A model generated the notes under the pieces. It was not told the DNA's origin, ran no database searches, and saw nothing but the letters and a program-made list of their open reading frames with translations. Below are positions 1 through 5,318 of a stretch of 6,861 bases of DNA, in pieces. Positions within the stretch are counted from its first letter, which is position 1, and the number at the start of each line of letters is the position of its first letter. Both the position numbers and the translations under genes were made by a program. Origin of the DNA: Bacteroidales bacterium (GTDB taxonomy: Bacteria > Bacteroidota > Bacteroidia > Bacteroidales > UBA932); NCBI GenBank assembly GCA_004555145.1, contig SFJB01000088.1, forward strand, positions 1-6,861, in the 5' to 3' direction.

Positions 1-124
1 CATTTATCCATCCCGCTATTCCGTAGCGGTATGGAGTCCGCGACTCAACGAGAAAGGCAATTCGGTCATGGGAATGAAAGCACTTGAACTACTCACCACT
101 GAAACGGAAGAGTCTATTTTCTAA
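1..124 (+). CDS. glsA: Glutaminase, C-terminal 40 residues (5' end outside window)
   Basis: The open frame that starts at base 2 and stops with TAA at 122-124 encodes 40 residues. They include YSVAVWSPRLNEKGNSV followed by MGMKALELLTT. The pattern SPxLxxxGNSVxGxK is the conserved C-terminal block of serine-dependent (beta-lactamase-fold) glutaminases, which hydrolyse L-glutamine to L-glutamate and ammonia in the cytoplasm. The catalytic Ser-x-x-Lys would lie upstream, outside the window. The tail (ALELLTTETEESIF) matches my memory of Bacteroides glutaminases, where a downstream glutamate decarboxylase sometimes follows; none follows here. The next gene fragment, on the opposite strand, ends 106 bp away, and I see no convincing terminator between them. 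The family call is fairly firm; whether the complete gene is intact cannot be seen. Confidence 0.8.
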   Translation, partial: IYPSRYSVAVWSPRLNEKGNSVMGMKALELLTTETEESIF

Positions 125-230
125 GAGTGGATTGTGTTTTCTAGCATAGAACTCGCTCATGTGTACAATCTGAATAAAGTCGGTCTGAAAAATAAAGTGA
201 CTACTTCCTGTTTCAAGAGGGTAGTGTTGG

Positions 231-401
231 TCATATCTTGAGATTGGCCAATTGCTTCTCGACGGCCTTAGGCGTTATTCCGATTGCTTCGGCAAGCTTC
301 CGAGCCGAATACTCAGGATGCTCTTTGATAAGAGCAAGGATTTTCTCCCTACTTTTTAGCTTTTTCTCCCCACTAACTGTCGTTTTCTCCCTACTTTCCG
401 G
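231..401 (-). pseudogene. C-terminal remnant of an AlbA_2/AAA_4-type ATP-binding protein (repeat linker plus winged helix)
   Basis: Read on the minus strand, 56 codons without an internal stop end in TGA (231-233). The frame is closed upstream by another TGA (402-404) and contains no ATG or plausible start. The first part is a seven-residue repeat (SREKTTV, SGEKKLK, SREKILA), visible in DNA as three TTTTCTCCC-like blocks. It is followed by a winged helix-turn-helix: ILALIKEHPEYSARKLAEAI and GITPKAVEKQLANLK. That order, an EKTTEK-type linker and then a wHTH tail, is typical of the C-terminus of Bacteroidota ATP-binding/AlbA_2 (divergent AAA_4) regulators, which are normally about 400-550 residues. 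The AlbA_2 and ATPase parts are absent: the DNA beyond 404 turns GC-rich and repetitive. I infer a gene truncated by rearrangement or insertion. It might instead be a very short wHTH protein, but no start supports that. Confidence 0.65.
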
Positions 402-443
402 TCAGAGTTGCCGGCAGGGTAGGGCTACGTATTGCTGCCTCTG

Positions 444-613
444 CTGCAGGCGGGCCATTTTCTTTCGAGGCAACGAAGAATAGAATCGGACGCGGAGCGT
501 AGTTGCGGCAGGGACAGGTGCCACTCCGGCGGCTTTTTACTTAGGATTATGCCGCCTTCGTGGTATCCTGTCCCCGCCTGCGTCCGCCACGGTCACTCTG
601 CAGGCGGGCCATT
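444..613. repeat. 16-bp direct repeat pair flanking the left hairpin
   Basis: CTGCAGGCGGGCCATT occurs perfectly at 444-459 and again at 598-613, and both copies are followed within two bases by TC. The copies are 154 bp apart, on either side of the hairpin at 507-578. On the minus strand both read ATGGCCCGCCTGCAG. They could be a duplicated target of an inserted hairpin element, or simply part of a larger diverged tandem repeat. Confidence 0.6.
507..578. repeat. Left long imperfect hairpin (72 nt)
   Basis: Pairing segments, from outside in: 507-509 with 576-578; GGGACAGG (511-518) with CCTGTCCC (567-574); TGCCAC (519-524) with GTGGTA (560-565), which includes one G-T wobble; and GGCGGC (528-533) with GCCGCC (551-556). 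The 17-nt loop contains ACTTAGG at 539-545. No T-run follows on either strand, so this is not a typical intrinsic terminator. The inner stem and loop match the right hairpin in reverse orientation. Confidence 0.7.
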
Positions 614-636
614 CTCCACCGCCATGACGATTGTGC

Positions 637-896
637 TGCATCGATTCGCAAGTTTGGCCTTGAAATCAAGAATCGATGCACGAAAGAGGGTGTAAACGGG
701 GAAAAACTTACATCGATTCGCAAGTTTGGCCTTGAAATCAAGAATCGATGCACGCAAGAGGGGGTAAACGAGGAAATCCTTGCATTGATTCTCAAGTTCG
801 ACCCTGAAATCAAGAATCAATGCACGCAAGAGGGGGTAAACGAGGAAATCCTTGCATTGATTCGCAAGTCTGAACCTGAAATCAAGAATCGATGCA
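637..896. repeat. 72-bp tandem repeat array, 3.6 copies, each with a palindromic 44-nt core
   Basis: The units start at 637, 709, 781 and 853; the first three are exactly 72 bp and the last is cut after its 44-nt core. Each core is an 11-bp arm (TGCATCGATTC type), a 22-nt middle and the complementary arm: 637-647 with 670-680, 709-719 with 742-752, 781-791 with 814-824, and 853-863 with 886-896. Cores are joined by 28-bp linkers containing GAGGG and GTAAACG. In unit 3 the left arm changes C to T and the right arm changes G to A at the paired position, so the palindrome is kept. Unit 4 keeps a T-G wobble there, and unit 2 has one mismatch at arm position 2. Substitutions between units would mostly change amino acids if translated, so a coding role is unlikely. 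Confidence 0.9.
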
Positions 897-981
897 GGAT
901 GTAGCGCATTCCTCAGCATGCGTTCCACCACGCGTTCCTGCCCGCATCTTGCATCGCGCGGCTTCGGCAGTGGCGGCAAAA

Positions 982-1049
982 GCGGGTGCTGATGCGCCCG
1001 GAGGCGGCATTTCCCTAAGTTATTGCCGCCGAGGGTGCGCAGCACCCGC
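982..1049. repeat. Right long imperfect hairpin (68 nt), inverted relative of the left one
   Basis: GCGGGTGCTG (982-991) pairs perfectly with CAGCACCCGC (1040-1049). GCGCCC (994-999) pairs with GGGTGC (1033-1038) with one wobble, and GGCGGCA (1003-1009) pairs with TGCCGCC (1024-1030). The loop carries CCTAAGT at 1014-1020, which is ACTTAGG on the minus strand. On the minus strand the hairpin lies downstream of the methyltransferase stop and is followed by only four Ts (978-981), so it could act as a weak transcription stop for the gdhA-methyltransferase unit. I consider that secondary to its resemblance to the left hairpin. Confidence 0.7.
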
Positions 1050-1104
1050 CTATAATGCCGCCACGCTCAACGTTCCCGCCTATAAAGCCGCTACGCTCAA
1101 CGCC
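1045..1104. repeat. 30-bp direct duplication, two copies
   Basis: The segments 1045-1074 and 1075-1104 are adjacent and share 26 of 30 bases. Both begin CCCGCCTATAA and contain ACGCTCAACG. The first copy overlaps the outer arm of the right hairpin by five bases. The array ends eight bases before the methyltransferase stop codon. In minus-strand orientation each copy contains TTGAGCGTrGCGGC, akin to the GAGCGTAG word at 495-502. Confidence 0.75.
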
Positions 1105-1112
1105 TCGCCGCT

Positions 1113-1889
1113 TCAGTTGTCCTTCAGCAGGTAGAAACAGGAGGTGCAGAAGAAGTTCCGCAACCAAGGGATGTTGAGGAAGAAGGGGAGACGCAGCGGC
1201 CTGAGCCCGAACTTGACCCTATAATGGGGATTGATCAGCCAGAGTGTCCTGTCAACAATGCCGTAGGAACAGCTGCTGGCCAGTTTCTCGAAGGATTCCA
1301 CACTCATACGCGAGCGTCTTATGCTCATAAGTTCCTCGACCTGGGCCGGATTCTCTCCCCGTGCCAGAAGCAGATGGCGGTAGAGTCTTGCCGGGAGCAG
1401 ATGCAGCCAGGGCAGTCTGGACCACTTGGAGGAGCAGATCTGCTGGTGACCTCCGAAAGGCATTTTCCAGGCCGGGAAAGCCCAGAACATCAGACCGTCA
1501 GGGGCGAGCAGTCCGCGTACCTTGGACATGAACTCCAGCTTGTACTCCGGCTCTATGTGCTCAATGACATCGTGTATTATTATAAGGTCGAAGCTCCTTC
1601 CGCGCAGGGATTCCCCGTCAATGAAGTTCTCAGCGAAGAATTCCGCGTTTACTATCCCCTCGAAGAAGAGTCTTGCATTTTCTATCTTCCCGGCCGCGAG
1701 GTCGGTTCCCGTTACCTGGCAGCCGAGCTCCGCGAAGGGCAGCAGATTTCCGCCTTCGCCACAACCTATTTCCAGTACGCGGCACGAAGAATCCAGAGCC
1801 TTCCCCCTGGCTGCATAGTCAAGGAAAAAAGCTCTGGAGCTTTCCGCAAGTTCATCGAAATACTGGCGTCTGTCCTTGTAGCGGCTCAT
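1113..1889 (-). CDS. Class I SAM-dependent methyltransferase, substrate unknown
   Basis: This 258-residue protein has the Rossmann methyltransferase signature. The glycine-rich motif I is VLEIGCGEG (about residues 38-46), an acidic residue at the end of strand 2 sits in GTDLA (D63), and the HDVIEHI segment (106-112) and LLAPDGLMFW (127-136) correspond to later motifs of the Methyltransf_11/25 type. The C-terminal third, with PFGGHQQICSSKWSRLPWLH and a closing LRNFFCTSCFYLL, is not part of the generic fold. I recall it as a feature of a Bacteroidota-restricted subfamily of unknown substrate; it is hydrophobic and might contact a membrane or lipid-linked acceptor. The ATG at 1889 lies 16 nt after the gdhA stop, and a GGAG one base before it is too close to act as a normal ribosome site. 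Co-transcription with gdhA is likely. A small-molecule or glycolipid methyltransferase are both possible. Confidence 0.85.
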   Translation of the reverse strand: MSRYKDRRQYFDELAESSRAFFLDYAARGKALDSSCRVLEIGCGEGGNLLPFAELGCQVTGTDLAAGKIENARLFFEGIVNAEFFAENFIDGESLRGRSFDLIIIHDVIEHIEPEYKLEFMSKVRGLLAPDGLMFWAFPAWKMPFGGHQQICSSKWSRLPWLHLLPARLYRHLLLARGENPAQVEELMSIRRSRMSVESFEKLASSCSYGIVDRTLWLINPHYRVKFGLRPLRLPFFLNIPWLRNFFCTSCFYLLKDN

Positions 1890-1905
1890 TCTCCAGGGAA
1901 TGAAA

Positions 1906-3261
1906 TTATACCAGTCCTTGCTCCATCATCGAGTTGGCCACCTTGAGGAAGCCTGCAATGTTGGCGCCTTTGACGTAATTGATGTAGCCGTCCTCTTCGG
2001 TTCCGTATTTAAGACAGGCCTCGTGTATGTCCTTCATTATCCTGTGAAGCTGGGCATCCACCTCTTCGGCGCTCCACTTCTGGCGTATGGAGTTCTGGGT
2101 CATCTCAAGTCCGGAAGTAGCCACGCCGCCGGCATTGGATGCCTTGCCCGGGGAGTAGAGCAGCCTGTGGGCCTGGAATACGCTGATCGCTTCAGGGGTC
2201 GAAGGCATATTTGCGCCTTCGGCAACGCAGCTGCAGCCGTTTGCGACGAGTTTGCGTGCGTCGTCACCGTCAATCTCGTTCTGTGTGGCGCAAGGCATTG
2301 CGATGTCGCATTTCACGCCCCACGGACGCTCATCAGGATAGTAGGTCGCCTGAGGATATCTGCTCACATATTCCTTGATTCGTCCGCGAATCATGTTCTT
2401 GAGCATAAATACGTAATTGAGCTTTTCCTCGTTGAGTCCTTCAGGGTCGTAGATGTAGCCGTTGCTGTCGGAAAGGGTGACCACCTTCGCTCCGAGTCTC
2501 ATCGCCTTCTGGGCTGCATACTGGGCCACGTTCCCGGAACCGGATATGCATACGGTCTTGCCTTCGAAGCTTTCGCCCCTGGTGGCAAGCATTTCCTGGG
2601 TGAAGTAGCATACTCCGTAACCGGTGGCTTCAGGACGAAGCAGACTGCCGCCCCAGTTCTGTCCCTTGCCGGTCAGCGTTCCCGTCCACTCGTCGCGCAG
2701 TCTCTTGTACTGGCCGAAAAGATAGCCTACCTCGCGTCCTCCGACGCCTATGTCGCCTGCAGGCACGTCGGTGTCAGGACCTATATGTCTCTGAAGCTCA
2801 GTCATAAAACTTTGGCAGAAGCGCATCACCTCGGCATCCGACTTGCCTCTCGGGCTGAAGTCCGAGCCACCTTTGGCACCGCCCATAGGCAGGGTGGTAA
2901 GGGCATTCTTGAAGGTCTGCTCGAAGGCAAGGAACTTCATAATGCTGAGGTTGACACTGCTGTGGAACCGTATTCCGCCCTTGTATGGGCCGATGGCGCT
3001 GTTCATCTGCACCCTGAATCCGCGGTTGATCTGTACCTTCCCGCGGTCGTCCATCCAAGGGACCCTGAAAATAATGATCCTTTCCGCTTCTACCATCCTT
3101 TCCATAATTTTCTGGTCAAGCAGGGCTGGGGAATCTTCAAGTACGGGTGCAACGCTTTCGAGCACCTCTTTTACCGCCTGGTGGAATTCCGTTTCTCCCG
3201 GATTCCTCGCTGCGAGTTCTTTCATGAACTGAGCGATGTAATTCTCTGTGAAAGTTGACAT
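1906..3261 (-). CDS. gdhA: Glutamate dehydrogenase, hexameric, probably NADP-dependent
   Basis: The 451-residue length is normal for hexameric bacterial glutamate dehydrogenase, which makes L-glutamate from 2-oxoglutarate, ammonium and NAD(P)H (EC 1.4.1.4 if NADP-specific). The glutamate-binding domain shows GPYKGGIRFH (91-100, K94) and MGGAKGGSDF (126-135) with the catalytic lysine K130. PAGDIGVGGRE (167-177) contributes the catalytic aspartate D170. The nucleotide domain has the GSGNVA fingerprint (241-246), and LSDSNG (263-268) closes the second strand without the acidic residue pattern expected of strictly NAD enzymes, so NADP use is favoured but not proven. KASNAGGVATSGLEMTQN (373-390) is the usual glutamate-pocket helix. 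The ATG is preceded by A-rich sequence and no Shine-Dalgarno; a TATCTTTG -7 box lies about 20 bp upstream. The gene is intact and is followed by a methyltransferase gene. Confidence 0.97.
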   Translation of the reverse strand: MSTFTENYIAQFMKELAARNPGETEFHQAVKEVLESVAPVLEDSPALLDQKIMERMVEAERIIIFRVPWMDDRGKVQINRGFRVQMNSAIGPYKGGIRFHSSVNLSIMKFLAFEQTFKNALTTLPMGGAKGGSDFSPRGKSDAEVMRFCQSFMTELQRHIGPDTDVPAGDIGVGGREVGYLFGQYKRLRDEWTGTLTGKGQNWGGSLLRPEATGYGVCYFTQEMLATRGESFEGKTVCISGSGNVAQYAAQKAMRLGAKVVTLSDSNGYIYDPEGLNEEKLNYVFMLKNMIRGRIKEYVSRYPQATYYPDERPWGVKCDIAMPCATQNEIDGDDARKLVANGCSCVAEGANMPSTPEAISVFQAHRLLYSPGKASNAGGVATSGLEMTQNSIRQKWSAEEVDAQLHRIMKDIHEACLKYGTEEDGYINYVKGANIAGFLKVANSMMEQGLV

Positions 3262-3281
3262 TTAAGTTACGTTTTGTTCCC

Positions 3282-3289
3282 CAAAGATA
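3282..3289 (-). promoter_or_regulatory. Bacteroidota -7 box of the gdhA promoter
   Basis: The minus strand reads TATCTTTG, an exact match to the Bacteroidota TAnnTTTG consensus, about 20 bp ahead of the gdhA ATG. I see no clean TTTG -33 element at the usual distance. Transcription would start a few bases downstream and give a very short leader. The box overlaps the space where the opposing promoter would place its upstream contacts. Confidence 0.7.
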
Positions 3290-3302
3290 ATCATAAAAAG
3301 CA

Positions 3303-3310
3303 TATCTTTG
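3303..3310 (+). promoter_or_regulatory. Bacteroidota -7 box of the esterase-acyltransferase operon
   Basis: TATCTTTG on the plus strand matches the TAnnTTTG consensus, 37 bp before the chosen ATG at 3348. A TTTG at 3273-3276 is farther away (26-nt spacer) than the usual 19-21, so the -33 part is weak. With the gdhA box at 3282-3289 it forms a perfect 8-bp inverted repeat with a 13-bp centre. Confidence 0.7.
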
Positions 3311-3347
3311 TGAGCATTGTTGTCATTTGGAATTTACAGAACCCGAT

Positions 3348-4445
3348 ATGAATAGATTTTTGCTGATTTTCTCTGCCTCACTGCTGCTTTCGGCGGCCAG
3401 TTCCCATGCGGCTCCAGGCCTCACCCGCGTCGATGCGGATTCGGAATATGTGCGACTTATAGGACGCAGCAAGGCCGACGGAAACGGAAATATATGTTTC
3501 GACTGGAGCGGAACGACGGTGCGCGTGCGTTTCAGCGGCACTTCTCTTAAACTCGATATGTCCAGCAGCCGCAGGTCATATTTCAATATGTGGCTGGACC
3601 GCGAAGCCGCTGCCGATAACGACGCCGTGCTGAAAGTCGTTTCCGACACCACTCTGGTGCTCGCAGAGGGGCTGAAGAAGGGCGAGCACGAAGTCATATT
3701 GCAGCTGCGCAGCGAAGGCGAGCAGGGTATGGCGACGCTGAAGTCCTTTGCTACCGACGGCCGCTTTCTCGCGCCGAAGCCGGCGAAGGCAAGGCATATC
3801 GAATTCATAGGCGACTCATACACTTGCGGTTACGGCACCGAAAGCTTAAGCCGCGACGAGCCGTTCAGCATAGAGACGGAAAATTGCAACCTTACCTATG
3901 CCGCCTATCTCTCCCGCTATTTCGACGCCGAGTTCAACCTGGTAAGCCACTCCGGTATGGGCATTGTTCGTAATTACAACGGCAAGAAATGCGACACTAT
4001 GACCCAGCGCTACGGACGCGTCTTCGACGAGGCCGGAAAAGAGAGCTGGGACTTCGCCGGAAGGAGGCCCGACCTGGTGGTCATTTACCTGGGCACCAAC
4101 GATTTCTCCGTAAGTCTGCAGCCTAGTCTGAGGTCCTGGTGCAGTGAGTACTCCAAACTGCTGGGGCAGATACGCTCGGCCTACGGCGACGGGGTGCCGG
4201 TGCTTTGCGTGGCCTCCAAGGCCGACGAATTGCTGGGCTATTACGTGAAGACCGCCGTCGAGAGGTCCGGCTTCCCCAACGTGCACTGGGTGGCAGTGGG
4301 TGAGGACCTCCACAACAGCGGCAGCGAACTGGGTGCAAGCTGGCATCCGAATGCCGAGGGACAGAGGAAACTGGCCTATGCGCTTCTGCCTTATGTCTCA
4401 ACGCTGAGCTCCTGGGCAATCGATCCTGACAAAAGCCTGCGCTGA
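3348..4445 (+). CDS. Secreted SGNH/GDSL esterase, carbohydrate esterase family 2-like
   Basis: The 365-residue protein starts with a signal peptide: a short basic start (MNR), a hydrophobic core to about residue 17, and a likely cleavage after SSHA. I use the ATG at 3348; a TTG 21 nt upstream would add charged residues before the signal. Residues about 25-145 form a beta-rich domain like the N-terminal jelly roll of CE2 enzymes, and 150-350 form an SGNH hydrolase. Block I is FIGDSYTCGYG (nucleophile S157), block II is SHSGMGIVRNY (200-210), block III is YLGTNDFS (N251) and block V is SWHPNAEGQ (H333). GDSxTCGYG and GTNDFS are characteristic of CE2, which deacetylates sugars and polysaccharides. 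The position where many relatives carry Asp just before the His (DWHPN) is Ser here, suggesting a Ser-His dyad. Its stop overlaps the start of the next gene. Export to periplasm or surface is inferred; the substrate is unknown. Confidence 0.88.
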   Translation: MNRFLLIFSASLLLSAASSHAAPGLTRVDADSEYVRLIGRSKADGNGNICFDWSGTTVRVRFSGTSLKLDMSSSRRSYFNMWLDREAAADNDAVLKVVSDTTLVLAEGLKKGEHEVILQLRSEGEQGMATLKSFATDGRFLAPKPAKARHIEFIGDSYTCGYGTESLSRDEPFSIETENCNLTYAAYLSRYFDAEFNLVSHSGMGIVRNYNGKKCDTMTQRYGRVFDEAGKESWDFAGRRPDLVVIYLGTNDFSVSLQPSLRSWCSEYSKLLGQIRSAYGDGVPVLCVASKADELLGYYVKTAVERSGFPNVHWVAVGEDLHNSGSELGASWHPNAEGQRKLAYALLPYVSTLSSWAIDPDKSLR

Positions 4446-5305
4446 TGCCTCTGCTGACAACAGAAGAACTCTCTCAGATGAGCCCCCTCTTCAGGGGCAG
4501 GGGCGGGCAATGGCTTGCAGGCAAACTGATGCAGCTTGTGAGGGTGGATGAACTGAATGCCCTCTATGACCGCAATGCGATGCACAGGGGAGCGGATTTC
4601 GCAACTGCAGTGCTCGATGACAGGCAGATAGACTATCTGCTTGGGAATGCGGAACTGCTGGATAAGTTGCCTCAGGGACCGTTCATCACGATAAGCAACC
4701 ATCCCTGCGGACATATAGACGGCATTATGCTCATCGAGATTTTCGCAAGGATAAGACCCGGCTTCAAGGTGATGGTCAACAAGATACTTGGACGTGTCAA
4801 GGCGATGGAGGACAATTTCATTACCGTGATACCGACCGGTCGCAAGCGTGACGTGCCCCAGAAAGAGAGTCTTCTGGGAGTCAAGGCGGCAATTTCCCAG
4901 GTCAGGTCCGGGGAGCCTGTCGGCTTCTTCCCGTCGGGAGCGGTTTCGGACCTCAGTCTCAGGGACCGGTGCGTCCGGGACAGGGAGTGGCAGGAATCGC
5001 TGATAAAACTGATACGGAAACTCCACGTTCCAATTATCCCTGTGCGTTTCTTCGACGGCAACAGCCGGCTCTATTATCTGCTTGGCCTTCTGTTCGGTTC
5101 TGGAATACGCCTGCTGCGTCTGCCTGCAGAGGTGCTGGACAAGCGCGAGAAGCCCTTGCGCCTGGGCATAGGCCCCGTCATAGATCTGGAGGCGCAGGAT
5201 GCCTGCATCGATCTGGAATCCTATGCTAAAATGCTGAGGGACAGCGTCTATGGAATGCCGCTGCCTGAAACTTTCCTCTCCCGGGGAGAACTGCTGGGCC
5301 GTTAA
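4445..5305 (+). CDS. PlsC-like lysophospholipid/glycerolipid acyltransferase
   Basis: This 286-residue protein is a member of the LPLAT/AGPAT superfamily, which transfers acyl groups to lysolipids or similar acceptors at the inner membrane. The active-site block is ISNHPCGHIDG (83-93), with H86 and D92 separated by five residues. This is the NHPxGxxDG variant seen in many Bacteroidota homologues rather than the canonical HX4D. The second block is VGFFPSGAVSD (159-169), equivalent to the FPEG/FPAGEVS acceptor-binding motif, but with Ala in place of Glu. VPIIPVRFFDGNS (195-207) is the usual following block, and YYLLGLLFGSGIRLL (210-224) is a hydrophobic patch. The ATG overlaps the esterase stop (TGATG), which indicates translational coupling. 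Bacteroides GlsA, the O-acyltransferase of glycine-lipid synthesis, belongs to this broad group, but no GlsB-type N-acyltransferase is adjacent, so I do not assign that name. Confidence 0.88.
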   Translation: MPLLTTEELSQMSPLFRGRGGQWLAGKLMQLVRVDELNALYDRNAMHRGADFATAVLDDRQIDYLLGNAELLDKLPQGPFITISNHPCGHIDGIMLIEIFARIRPGFKVMVNKILGRVKAMEDNFITVIPTGRKRDVPQKESLLGVKAAISQVRSGEPVGFFPSGAVSDLSLRDRCVRDREWQESLIKLIRKLHVPIIPVRFFDGNSRLYYLLGLLFGSGIRLLRLPAEVLDKREKPLRLGIGPVIDLEAQDACIDLESYAKMLRDSVYGMPLPETFLSRGELLGR

Positions 5306-5318
5306 GTTATTTCAAAAC

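Larger units (their letters stand above)
402..1112. other. Gene-free structured repeat region between the wHTH remnant and the methyltransferase
   Basis: About 710 bp hold no believable protein gene. The open frames present run straight through the repeats, look like nothing known, and exist on both strands because the repeat unit is a multiple of three. The region is organised: a short direct repeat (444-459 and 598-613) brackets a long hairpin (507-578), then comes a 72-bp tandem array (637-896), an 85-bp stretch in which I see only loosely repeated GCrTTCC words (897-981), a second long hairpin (982-1049) and a 30-bp duplication (1045-1104). The word GAGCGTAG occurs at 495-502 on the plus strand and at 1091-1098 on the minus strand, outside the two hairpins, so the left and right modules look like inverted relatives. 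It could be a non-autonomous mobile element or an interspersed palindromic repeat cluster. Confidence 0.6.

Noticed and set aside
7..35. Strong hairpin: TCCAT and CCGCTA arms with a 5-nt loop.
   Set aside because: It lies inside the glutaminase coding frame and has no T-run on either strand; it is most simply explained by the codons.
507..578. Integron attC site, because of the long imperfect palindrome.
   Set aside because: I could not find the RYYYAAC/GTTRRRY core pair at the stem ends, and there is no cassette gene or integrase in view.
637..896. Possible CRISPR array.
   Set aside because: The sequences between the palindromic cores are nearly identical rather than unique, the 72-bp period is tandem, and no cas gene is nearby.
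547..1045. Open frames of 88-150 codons on both strands across the 72-bp repeats.
   Set aside because: The repeat length is divisible by three, so frames stay open by construction. The products are 24-residue repeats without recognisable folds, and unit differences are mostly non-synonymous while the palindrome is kept.
1900..3258. A 452-codon plus-strand open frame fully opposite gdhA.
   Set aside because: It mirrors the gdhA frame, shows no family motif, and arises from GC-biased codon use on the coding strand; gdhA is unmistakable.
3327..3350. TTG start seven codons upstream of the esterase ATG.
   Set aside because: It would put EFTEPD ahead of the signal peptide; the ATG at 3348 gives a normal signal-peptide start.
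4391..5061. Minus-strand open frames of 129-211 codons opposite the acyltransferase.
   Set aside because: They run antisense to a gene with clear acyltransferase motifs and contain no recognisable domain.
5306..5318. Bidirectional terminator between the acyltransferase and the TetR gene.
   Set aside because: The 13-bp gap has no inverted repeat; transcripts must end inside the opposing genes or by another mechanism.
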